Below, one piece after another: positions 29,237 to 41,779 of a DNA stretch of 44,936 nucleotides. The notes below the pieces were generated by a model. It was not told the DNA's origin. It worked only from the letters and a program-made list of their open reading frames with translations, and made no database searches. Numbering within the stretch: position 1 is the first letter of the stretch; the number at the start of each line of letters is the position of its first letter. The DNA is from Actinobacteria bacterium Ga0077541 (GTDB taxonomy: Bacteria; Actinomycetota; Thermoleophilia; Miltoncostaeales; Miltoncostaeaceae). The stretch spans positions 1 to 44,936 of the forward strand of contig LNEQ01000236.1 of the NCBI GenBank assembly GCA_001464995.1, read 5' to 3'. A program made the translations under genes and the position numbers.

Positions 29237-29517
29237 TTCAGGAGCGACAGGAACTCGTCGACGGGGATCGCGGTGAGCGTCTGGAAGTGCGCGGTGCCGC
29301 GCGCGGCGAGCTCCACCGACACCCGGGCGATCACCTTCTCGTCAGGGGCCTCCACGATGTTCACGAAGTCGTACGGCCCGAGCACGGCCCACTGCTGGAT
29401 GACCTTCGCGCCCATCTGCTCGACCTCGGCGTTCACCTCGAGCAACCGCTGGGGGTTCGCCTTGAGCGTTCCCACCCCGTGGGGGCTGAGCGTGCTGAGC
29501 AGGATGTAGGTCGGCAC
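29233..29517 (-). CDS. GYD-domain protein
   Basis: 'MPTYILLSTLSPHGVGTLKANPQRLLEVNAEVEQMGAKVIQQWAVLGPYDFVNIVEAPDE'. Confidence 0.88.
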   Translation of the reverse strand: MPTYILLSTLSPHGVGTLKANPQRLLEVNAEVEQMGAKVIQQWAVLGPYDFVNIVEAPDEKVIARVSVELAARGTAHFQTLTAIPVDEFLSLLK

Positions 29518-29577
29518 GTTGTTCCAACTCCTTCGGAGCCTCTGACCGGGTGCTCCGAGCGTACCACCTGACCCGCG

Positions 29578-30033
29578 TCATCCGGCCGCGAGCGCCTCCT
29601 CCCAGGGCCGCGTGTCGCGACCGACGTGGAACCCGACGACGTCGGGCTCGCCGGCCTCGTCGCGGAAGGCGATGCGCAGGAGGGGGCGGCGCTTCCTCCC
29701 GCCGAGATGGCTCGGGGTGGTCTCCACCGAATCGATGCGCGCACGGGCGATCCGCAGCATCGAGCGGGGTGAGAGGCGCACGAAGACGACCTCGTGCGGC
29801 CCGATCGCGAGGTGCCCGGTGCCACGCGCCCGGCCGCGGCTCGCAGTGCCGGCGAAGCTCGCCCTGCCGGAGCGGATGACCTCGCCGCCGAGGGCGGCCT
29901 CGGCCTCGCGTGCGGCGTCGGCCATGCGCGCGCGCAGCCGGGGGATGATCAGCAGGCGCCAGATGGCGATCTCCACCGCGAGGATCGCGCCGACCAGCAC
30001 CAGCACCCCGGCCCACACCGGCAGGCCGAACAC
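29578..30033 (-). CDS. Membrane-anchored hypothetical protein (PH-like)
   Basis: One N-terminal TM helix followed by a beta-rich domain. Confidence 0.6.
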   Translation of the reverse strand: MFGLPVWAGVLVLVGAILAVEIAIWRLLIIPRLRARMADAAREAEAALGGEVIRSGRASFAGTASRGRARGTGHLAIGPHEVVFVRLSPRSMLRIARARIDSVETTPSHLGGRKRRPLLRIAFRDEAGEPDVVGFHVGRDTRPWEEALAAG

Positions 30034-30036
30034 CGC

Positions 30037-30960
30037 TCAGCGGGTCCAGGCGGTGAGGTCGCGGTCGATCAGGTCGCTGAGCTCCGCGACGTCGTCGCGG
30101 AAGTGCTCCTTCAGGACGCCGGCGAACTCGGGGCTGATCTCCTCGCGGCGCGTCACCTCCCGGTTCCGCCGCCGGACCCGGTCGAGCACGCCGAGGCGCT
30201 CGACGCGCGCGACCCGCTTCACGCCCCGCGCGACGCTCACCAGGGCCGACGGCGGGCGCTGGGTGAAGCGCGCGATCGCGGCGGCCCTGTGGACCTTGTT
30301 CTCGTTGACCCGCGGGAACTCGGTGCGGCCGTCGTCGGGCACGCCGAGGAAGTCCAGCGTCTCGCGGTAGACCGCCCCGGTGTCGGCCCGCAGATCGTCG
30401 AACACGAGCACCTTCACCTGCTCGCGGGGCACCGTGTCGAGCACCCTCCGCACCTGCGCGCCCAGGCGGGCGGCCTCGCCGTACTGGAGGAACCCCGGCA
30501 CGCGCACGGTGGCCGGCAGGCCCTCGCCGCGGGCGCGGGCGGCCTGCAGCTCCCAGGCGCGGGCGGGGTCGGGCTCGACCTCATCGAGCATGTAGCGCAG
30601 CTGCGAATGGAGCGAGGGGACCAGCTCGACAGGGTTGCGCACCATCACGATCACGCGCGCAGCGGGGTCGAACTCCATGATCCGGCGTGCCGCGGTCTGC
30701 GAGTAGAGGTACCAGACCGACGCCTCACCCACGGCGAGGTGCGCGTCGCCGGCCTCGTCGAAGAGGCGCAGGTAGTGCTCCTCGGTGCGCTGCCCCGGCG
30801 CGTAGTAGTAGTCGAAGTCGTCGCAGAAGTAGTGCGGCTCCTTCGGCGTCGACACGAAGACGCGCTCGTGCTGGCGCAGGTACTCGCTGAGGGCGGTGGT
30901 GCCGCACTTCGGAGCGCCGAGGATGAAGAAGTCAGGCCGTCGTGACACGGCGCGCGACAC
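30037..30960 (-). CDS. Sulfotransferase family protein
   Basis: 5'-PSB loop 'PDFFILGAPKCGTTALSEYLRQH', 'ARVIVMVRNPVELVPSLHSQ' 3'-PB motif. Confidence 0.93.
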   Translation of the reverse strand: MSRAVSRRPDFFILGAPKCGTTALSEYLRQHERVFVSTPKEPHYFCDDFDYYYAPGQRTEEHYLRLFDEAGDAHLAVGEASVWYLYSQTAARRIMEFDPAARVIVMVRNPVELVPSLHSQLRYMLDEVEPDPARAWELQAARARGEGLPATVRVPGFLQYGEAARLGAQVRRVLDTVPREQVKVLVFDDLRADTGAVYRETLDFLGVPDDGRTEFPRVNENKVHRAAAIARFTQRPPSALVSVARGVKRVARVERLGVLDRVRRRNREVTRREEISPEFAGVLKEHFRDDVAELSDLIDRDLTAWTR

Positions 30961-31004
30961 TACCACCGGGACGCGGGCGCTCCCGGGCGGTACCGTTCGG
31001 CGCG

Positions 31005-31481
31005 GTGTCCACCTCGCGCCCATCGCCCCGTCGCGGCGCCGCCCGCCGCCTGCCCGACCCCGGCCGGGTCGGCGCCCCCGCCGTGGGCGTCCTGGCCGGC
31101 CTGCTGTTGATGCTGGCCGTCTTCCTGCCCTGGTACGCCACCAACCTCGGACCCCCCTTCGCGGCCACCAGCGCCAACGGCTGGGAATCGACCGCGCTCG
31201 CGAAGGTCACCCTGCTCATGGGCCTCCTGGTGACCGCGGCGGCGGCGGCCGTGGTCCTCGACGAGCGGCGGGTCATCTCCCTCCAGCGCCGCCACGGCGA
31301 CGCGCTCGCCTGGGTGGTGGTGGGTGCGGCGACCATCGGCCTCGTGGCCGTCGGCTACCGGCTGCTGGTGATGCCCGAGCCGGCCGAGTTCCTCTCGCGC
31401 CAGTTCGGCCTCTACCTGGCCGCCGCGGCCTGCGTCGGGGGCATCCTGAGCGGCCTCGGCCAGGTCGCGATCCGCGACTGA
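31005..31481 (+). CDS. Membrane protein of unknown function
   Basis: GTG start; several TM segments. Confidence 0.65.
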   Translation: MSTSRPSPRRGAARRLPDPGRVGAPAVGVLAGLLLMLAVFLPWYATNLGPPFAATSANGWESTALAKVTLLMGLLVTAAAAAVVLDERRVISLQRRHGDALAWVVVGAATIGLVAVGYRLLVMPEPAEFLSRQFGLYLAAAACVGGILSGLGQVAIRD

Positions 31482-31517
31482 CTCGCGTGGAGGCCCCCGC
31501 GGGTCGATAGTGATGGC

Positions 31518-31955
31518 ATGCGGTACCACCTACCGCCACCGGAGGAGCCCGTCCCGCGCGTCATCGGCGGGGTGGCGCGGATCGGCGCCAGTCCACGACT
31601 GGACGCGCATCCCGAGCAGGATCCGGGAGGCGGCGCCGACGGGCGGCTGATCCGCACGATCGAGATGGACGCCGCGGCCGCGCACGAGCACCTGCGGCAG
31701 TGGGAGGCCGAGGCCGTCGCGCACGACATCCCCGCGCCCCCGGGCATCACCGCCCGCGAGCGCTCACGGCCCGACCGGGTCCACCCGGGCTCTCTCCGGC
31801 GCCAGCGCCTCGCCGTCGCGTGGCACGGTGAGGAGGCGACGGCGGCGCACTGGTCGGTGCTCGAGCCCCCGGCGGCCGCCGACGAACGGGCATGGGAGCG
31901 GGCGCTGGCCCGGATCGCCGCAGGCGCCGGGCGCGAGGGCGGCTGGAGGGCCTGA
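31518..31955 (+). CDS. Hypothetical protein
   Basis: Intact 145-codon ORF in the gap; no recognised domain. Confidence 0.5.
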   Translation: MRYHLPPPEEPVPRVIGGVARIGASPRLDAHPEQDPGGGADGRLIRTIEMDAAAAHEHLRQWEAEAVAHDIPAPPGITARERSRPDRVHPGSLRRQRLAVAWHGEEATAAHWSVLEPPAAADERAWERALARIAAGAGREGGWRA

Positions 31956-32006
31956 CCGGGGCGAACGGCGGAGGGCGCGTCCCCGGCCGCTCCGCCGTTC
32001 GCGGGG

Positions 32007-32063
32007 GCGTCCAATTGGACGGCGACGCGTCGTCCAATTGGACGCTCGCCCCGAAACGCCTGC
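32007..32063 (+). repeat. Intergenic element copy 2: GCGTCCAATTGGACG-N9-CGTCCAATTGGACGC followed by CGAAACGCCTGC
   Basis: Perfect 15-bp inverted repeat (32007-32021 / 32031-32045), 9-nt spacer, CGAAACGCCTGC at 32052-32063; a further 12-bp GC hairpin lies just upstream (31961-31972 / 31991-32002). Confidence 0.85.
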
Positions 32064-32135
32064 AAAAGCGCGTCTTCGGTCGGAGCAGACGAGGGCCGGC
32101 GGGGCGTCCGCGCCCCACCGGCCCCGCCACGGGGC

Positions 32136-34729
<2,594 letters not shown>

Positions 34730-34730
<1 letters not shown>

Positions 34731-35143
34731 CAGTGGGTCCTCCTCATGGTCCGCGCCACGACGGGCGAGTAGCGGGGGATCAGGGAGGTCCCCCGGCGCC
34801 CGGCGAGCACGATCTGCCCGCGCGCGGCGCGGGCCTCCGCCACCGCGGTGCGGTGGTCCTCGATCATCTGGTCCATCTCGGCCCGCAGGGCCCGGGCGAG
34901 CCGCTGCTCGAGCCGCAGCACCCGCTCGATGCCGGCGAGGTTCAGGCCCTCCTCCGAGAGCTCCTGGATGCGCCGCAGCAGGGCCACGTCGGCCTCCGAG
35001 TAGACGCGCGTGTTGCGCGCCGTCCGCTGCGGCGTGATCAGCCCGCGCCGCTCGTACACCCGCAGCGTCTGCGGGTGCATCCCGGCGAGCTCGGCCGCGA
35101 TGCCGATCAGGAAGACGCGCGGGGGTGTGCGGCCGGTGCTCAC
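34730..35143 (-). CDS. hspR: MerR-family heat-shock repressor HspR
   Basis: 'VFLIGIAAELAGMHPQTLRVYERRGLITPQRTARNTRVYSEADVALLRRIQELSEEGLNLAGIERVLRLE'; GTGA/ATGA overlaps with neighbours. Confidence 0.95.
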
Positions 35144-36231
35144 GAGAACAGGGTCTCCCGCGGATCGCGGGCGTCGATCTTGGCGAACTTCTCGAGCGCG
35201 TCCCGCTGCTTGGCCGACAGCTCGCGCGGCACGTCGAGGCGCAGCGTCGCGATCAGGTCGCCGCGTCCGCCGCCCTTGAGGCGCGGCGCGCCCTGCCCGC
35301 CGATGCGCAGCGAACGGCCGTCGGGGCTGCCCGGCGGCACGGTCAGCTTCACGCGGCCGTCGAGCGTCGGGACCTCGACCTGCGCCCCGAGCGCCGCCTC
35401 GGCGAAGGTGACCGGCACGTTGATCGCCAGATCGTCGCCCTTGCGCGTGAACAGACGGCTGGGAGAGACCCGGGTCAGCACGAAGAGGTCTCCGGCCGGG
35501 CCGCCGCGGGTGCCGGCCTGGCCCCGGCCCTTGACGCGGATCCGCGTCCCGTCCTTGACGCCCGGCGGGATCTTGACCTTGATCTGGGACCGCGTGGAGG
35601 TGGCGCCCGAGCCCGAGCAGGTCGGGCAGGGGTCGTCGATCACGGTGCCGTTGCCGCCGCAGCGCGGGCACGGCTCGCTGAACGCGAACGACCCCACGTC
35701 GCGGCCGCGCACGCCGCGCCCCTTGCACTCCGGGCAGAGACGCGGGTTCGTCCCGGGCTTGGCCCCGCTGCCGCCGCAGTCGGCGCAGGCGACCGGCGTC
35801 TCCACCGACACCGGCACCTGGGCGCCGGCCATCGCCTGGTCGAACGACAGGTTGACCTCCACCTCGACATCGGCGCCCTTCTGGGCCGCCGATCCGCCCG
35901 ATGCGCCCGTGGCACCTCCGCGGGCGCCGCGGAAGATCGTCGAGAACATGTCGGCGAAGTCGCCGAAGCCGGCGCCCGCCCCGCCGCCGGCCGGACCGGC
36001 CCCGTTGGGGCGACGGCCGCCGAACGCCGCGCGCGCGTCGTACTCGCGCCGCTTCTCGGGGTCCGAGAGCACGTCGTGGGCGTGGGAGATCTCCTTGAAG
36101 CGCTCCTCGGCCTTCGGGTCGTCCGGGTTGGCATCGGGGTGGTGCACCCGCGCCAGCGTGCGGTACGCCTTCTTGATCTCGTCGGCGTTCGCGGTCTTCG
36201 CGACGCCGAGGGTGGCGTAGAGGTCGTCCAC
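35140..36231 (-). CDS. dnaJ: Chaperone DnaJ
   Basis: J-domain with '[19 protein letters not shown]', four CxxCxGxG-type zinc repeats. Confidence 0.97.
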   Translation of the reverse strand: MDDLYATLGVAKTANADEIKKAYRTLARVHHPDANPDDPKAEERFKEISHAHDVLSDPEKRREYDARAAFGGRRPNGAGPAGGGAGAGFGDFADMFSTIFRGARGGATGASGGSAAQKGADVEVEVNLSFDQAMAGAQVPVSVETPVACADCGGSGAKPGTNPRLCPECKGRGVRGRDVGSFAFSEPCPRCGGNGTVIDDPCPTCSGSGATSTRSQIKVKIPPGVKDGTRIRVKGRGQAGTRGGPAGDLFVLTRVSPSRLFTRKGDDLAINVPVTFAEAALGAQVEVPTLDGRVKLTVPPGSPDGRSLRIGGQGAPRLKGGGRGDLIATLRLDVPRELSAKQRDALEKFAKIDARDPRETLFS

Positions 36232-36250
36232 TCGGTCTCGGTCCCCCTCC

Positions 36251-36840
36251 CTACTCGCCCGCCGGCGACGCGGCCGGTGGCCGCGCGGCGGCGATCACGA
36301 CCCGCGTGGGCCGCAGGACGTGCTCGGAGTGGCGGTAGCCCTTCTCCACCACCTCGATGATCGCCCCCTCGTCGTGGTGCGGAGAGGGCACCGAGGCGAT
36401 CGCCTCGTGCACGGTCGGGTCGAACGACCCGCCGCTCGCGGGGATCTCCTCCACCCCGTGCCCGGTCAGGAGCGCGGCGAGCTGCCCGCGCACCATCTCG
36501 AGGCCGGCGACGATCCCCTCGCCCTGGTCTCCCAGCGCGGCCACGGCGCGCTCGAGGTTGTCCATCACCGGCAGCAGGTCGCGCACCACCTCGCGCGTCG
36601 CCCCGACCGAGATCATCTGACGGTCGCGGTCGTTGCGCTTGCGGAAGTTGTCGAACTCGGCCTTGAGGCGCTGGAGCGCGTCGAGGTACTCATCGCGCTC
36701 GGTGGTGACCCGCTCGATCTCCTGAGAGGCCCCGTCGGCCGGCCCGGCGTCGTGCGTGGCGGAGCCGTCCGCGACGGAGCCCTCGACCACCGGCCCGGCG
36801 GTGTCGCCCGGGTCGGTGGTCGGGTCGGTGGGCTCGTGAC

Positions 36841-36844
<4 letters not shown>
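36251..36844 (-). CDS. grpE: Nucleotide exchange factor GrpE
   Basis: '[17 protein letters not shown]', '[15 protein letters not shown]', '[21 protein letters not shown]'. Confidence 0.95.
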
Positions 36845-38739
<1,895 letters not shown>

Positions 38740-38787
38740 GTGTGAACCGCCTCCTCGTGCCGGGCGAGCCCGGATTTCGCTGAGGAG

Positions 38788-38815
38788 ATAGTAGATCTAA
38801 GTCGGTTCATGTCAA
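38788..38815 (-). promoter_or_regulatory. Predicted housekeeping-sigma promoter of dnaK operon (TTGACA-N16-TACTAT on minus strand)
   Basis: -35 TTGACA (complement of 38810-38815), -10 TACTAT (complement of 38788-38793), about 50 bp upstream of the dnaK ATG. Confidence 0.75.
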
Positions 38816-38842
38816 GTCTGATCTAAGTCAGATCGACTCAGA
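38796..38842. promoter_or_regulatory. Predicted HAIR-like HspR operators (two sites)
   Basis: TCTAAGT-N7-ACTCAGA (38822-38842) and TCTAAGT-N7-TGTCAAG (38796-38816); geometry matches HAIR CTTGAGT-N7-ACTCAAG. Confidence 0.65.
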
Positions 38843-39526
38843 TCCTCGCGTGCTTCCGCGCATGCGTCTCCGGCCCTCCGGGCAGACCTCCAGGAGCGCG
38901 CACCCCTCACACCGGGGCACCCGCGCCAGGCACACCGTCCGCCCGTGCGCGATGAGGCGCATGTGCGTCGCGAAGGCCTGCCCCACGGGCGTCCAGCGCG
39001 TCAGCCGGGCCGGGGCCCCCTTCGGCACGATGCCCGTCCGGAGCGCGATGCGGTGGACGTGGGTGTCGGCCGGGACGATGTGGGCGTCGAAGGAGAAGCA
39101 CATGACGCAGGCGGCCGTCTTGGGCCCGACGCCGGTGAACGAGGTGAGGAACGCCATCGCCTCGTCCAGCGGCACCGCGCCGAGCCACTCGAGGTCGCTC
39201 CCGCGCGGATCGTCGGCGATGCGGTCGAGCGTCTCCTGGATGCGCGGAGCCTTCTGGTTGGCGAGCCCGGCCACGCGAACGGCGTCCTCCACGTCGGCGA
39301 CGGGCGCCCGCCGCACCTCGTCCCAGGTCGGGAAGCGGGCCCGCAACTCGCCGAACGCCCGCTCCTGGTTCAGGTCGGTCGTGCTGTGGCTGAGCAACGT
39401 CGTCACCAGCTCGCTGACCGGCGGGTGCCGCCGCGCGTAGGGGAGGGGCCCGTAGGCCTCGGCGAGCCGTCGCACGATCTCCACCGTGTGCGCCCGGGTG
39501 CCCGGGCGGGGAGCGCGCGCGCTCAC
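38828..39526 (-). CDS. Endonuclease III-like HhH-GPD DNA glycosylase with 4Fe-4S cluster
   Basis: 'LTSFTGVGPKTAACVMCFSFDAHIVPADTHVHRIALRTG' (HhH Lys and catalytic Asp), C-x6-C-x2-C-x5-C at the C-terminus. Confidence 0.92.
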   Translation of the reverse strand: MSARAPRPGTRAHTVEIVRRLAEAYGPLPYARRHPPVSELVTTLLSHSTTDLNQERAFGELRARFPTWDEVRRAPVADVEDAVRVAGLANQKAPRIQETLDRIADDPRGSDLEWLGAVPLDEAMAFLTSFTGVGPKTAACVMCFSFDAHIVPADTHVHRIALRTGIVPKGAPARLTRWTPVGQAFATHMRLIAHGRTVCLARVPRCEGCALLEVCPEGRRRMRGSTRGSESI

Positions 39527-40299
39527 TCCTCGCCGGTCGGGGGCTCCGCGGCCGACGCCTCGTCGACCAGCGCGCGCTCGATCGCCTCCTCGGTCAGCGC
39601 GAGGATCGTCGGCACCCACACCAGGTCCTCGGCGGGGTCCTCGGGGACCGGGCCCGATGAGAGGACCGCGATCGCATCCGACGCCTCCGGGGCGTCGGGC
39701 GACTCGGTGGCGGCGACGGCGGTGCGCGCCCACTCGCGGATCTCGGGGTCGCCGGTGGAGCGCGCGAGCTCGGCGATGTCCTCCGTGCGGCTGCCGCCGG
39801 TGACGTACGCGGCGATCTCCGGGGCGAAGTCCTCGGGGTCGAGGTCGAGCATGTCGGCGGCGATCGCCCCCGCCGTGGTCGCCGCCGCCACGGCGGCGCC
39901 GGGACCACCCTCGGCGACGGCCGGCTCTGCGGCGCGCAGGCGCTCGCGCGAGCGGTCGCCCGCCGCGGCGAGCTCGGTGGCCGCGCGGACGGCGAGGGCC
40001 CGCGCCAGGGGCGAGTCGGGGTCGTCGTCGGCCGCCCACGCGAGAACCGTCTCGAAGGCCTCGACGTCCTCGTCGTCGGCCCTCCCGCGCGCCCGCAACA
40101 GGGCCGCCTCCATCGGCCCCCGCATGGCGGGCCAGTGCGCGGCCGAGGCCGCGCCGGCGAGCTCGGCCGCGTCGGCGCCCGGCTCGGCGTCGCCGCCGAG
40201 CGCGCGCGCCAGCGTCCACGTCTCCGGCCCGAGCACTCCGCGGGGGAGGCTGAGCCCCGTGAGGGAGAGGACGCGCACGAGAGCCTCCTCGGGCGTCAT
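39523..40299 (-). CDS. Hypothetical acidic Ala-rich protein
   Basis: ATG start overlapping the FAH-family gene stop (ATGA), GTGA overlap with the downstream glycosylase. Confidence 0.6.
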   Translation of the reverse strand: MTPEEALVRVLSLTGLSLPRGVLGPETWTLARALGGDAEPGADAAELAGAASAAHWPAMRGPMEAALLRARGRADDEDVEAFETVLAWAADDDPDSPLARALAVRAATELAAAGDRSRERLRAAEPAVAEGGPGAAVAAATTAGAIAADMLDLDPEDFAPEIAAYVTGGSRTEDIAELARSTGDPEIREWARTAVAATESPDAPEASDAIAVLSSGPVPEDPAEDLVWVPTILALTEEAIERALVDEASAAEPPTGEE

Positions 40300-41093
40300 C
40301 GGATCGTGTTCTCGATCGCGCCGAGCCCCTCGATCTCGACGCGCACGACGTCGCCGGGCTGGAGGAAGACCTGCGGGTCGCGGGCCTCGCCGACGCCGGC
40401 CGGCGTTCCGGTCGTGATGACGTCCCCCGGCTCGAGGGTGAAGCTCGCCGCGCACCAGGCGATCAGCTCGGCGACGCCGAACATCATGTCGGAGGTCGAG
40501 GCGTCCTGGCGCGGCTCGCCGCCCACCCACGTGCGCACGCGGAGCGCCTGCGGGTCGGGCACCTCGTCAGCGGTCGTGATCCACGGCCCGAAGGGGCCGA
40601 ACGTGTCGCCGCCCTTCGCGCGGGTCCACTGGGGCTCGGTCCGCTGGCGGTCGCGCGCGGTGACGTCGTTCATGACGGCGTAGCCGAACACGTGCGACAG
40701 CGCGTCGGACGCGGACACGCCGCGCGCCCGCGTCCCGATCACCACGGCGAGCTCCCCTTCGTAGTCGAGGGCATCGGTGTACGGCGGGCGCACGACGTCG
40801 CCCGCCGGCCCGGTGACCGAGGTGACCAGCTTGGAGAAGATGAGGGGCTCCACCGGGATCGGGACGCCCCGCTCGATGGCGTGCGCGAGGTAGTTGTGCC
40901 CCACTCCGAGCAGCTTGCCCGGCACGAGCGGCGGGGCCAGGGTGAGCCCCTCCAGGGGCACCGGCGGGCCGCTCTCGGCGGGGAGGCCGTCGAGCGCGTC
41001 ACGGACGTCGTGGCCGTCGAGCGGTTGCACGAGTCCTCCCCGGACCGATCCGAGGCGGGTCCGGCCGGGCTCGAAGAACGTGCACAGGCGCAT
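40296..41093 (-). CDS. Fumarylacetoacetate hydrolase (FAH) family protein
   Basis: 'LLGVGHNYLAHAIERG', 'LDYEGELAVVIGTRARGVSASDALSHVFGYAVMNDVTARDRQ', 'LEPGDVITTGTPAGVG'. Confidence 0.95.
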   Translation of the reverse strand: MRLCTFFEPGRTRLGSVRGGLVQPLDGHDVRDALDGLPAESGPPVPLEGLTLAPPLVPGKLLGVGHNYLAHAIERGVPIPVEPLIFSKLVTSVTGPAGDVVRPPYTDALDYEGELAVVIGTRARGVSASDALSHVFGYAVMNDVTARDRQRTEPQWTRAKGGDTFGPFGPWITTADEVPDPQALRVRTWVGGEPRQDASTSDMMFGVAELIAWCAASFTLEPGDVITTGTPAGVGEARDPQVFLQPGDVVRVEIEGLGAIENTIR

Positions 41094-41167
41094 GCGCCGC
41101 TATCCTAGACCCACCCGGGAAGGCCGGTCCGCCCGGCGCTCCCACACGTCATCGAGGAGCGATCACC

Positions 41168-41779
41168 ATCAGCACCGAGGCCCAGGAGTACGACCCCGCC
41201 CCGTCGGGCGGAGCGGCCGCCGTCGTCTGGCGGATCGTCGACGCGAGCCGGATCACGCCGAACGGCGTGACGATTCTCGGCTTCCTCGGCATCTGCGCCG
41301 CGGCCATCCTCGTCCTGGAGCGGCTCTGGGTGATCGCGGCGTTCGTGTTCATCGCCTCCGGCCTGGTCGACTCGCTCGACGGCCTGCTGGCGCGCCATCA
41401 GGGGCGCGTCACGAACTTCGGCGCCTTCCTCGACTCGACGCTCGACCGCCTCGCCGAGGGCGTCATCCTCGGCGCGATCGGCATCACGTTCGCACAGGAC
41501 GGGATCGACTGGGCGGTGGGGGCGTGCTTCGTGGCCCTGACGGCCTCCTTCCTGGTCTCCTACGCCCGGGCGCGCGCCGAGGGGCTCGGCATCCCGGGAT
41601 CGAGCGGCGGGCTGATGGGCCGCCCGGAGCGCCTCGTCATCGTGGGGGCGTGCATGTTCATGGGGAGCGTCGGCGACGTCACGCCGGTGCTCATGGGCGT
41701 GCTCGCGGGCCTCAGCCTGATCACCGCGGGCCACCGCGTCGCGCTCGTCTGGAGCGCATCCGACGGCCGCGGTGAGTAA
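41168..41779 (+). CDS. CDP-alcohol phosphatidyltransferase family protein
   Basis: D-G-x2-A-R-x8-G-x3-D-x3-D motif 'DGLLARHQGRVTNFGAFLDSTLD'; N-terminal 'SRITPNGVTILGFLG' only included with a non-canonical ATC start at 41168 (ORF track start is GTG 41267). Confidence 0.88.
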   Translation: MSTEAQEYDPAPSGGAAAVVWRIVDASRITPNGVTILGFLGICAAAILVLERLWVIAAFVFIASGLVDSLDGLLARHQGRVTNFGAFLDSTLDRLAEGVILGAIGITFAQDGIDWAVGACFVALTASFLVSYARARAEGLGIPGSSGGLMGRPERLVIVGACMFMGSVGDVTPVLMGVLAGLSLITAGHRVALVWSASDGRGE

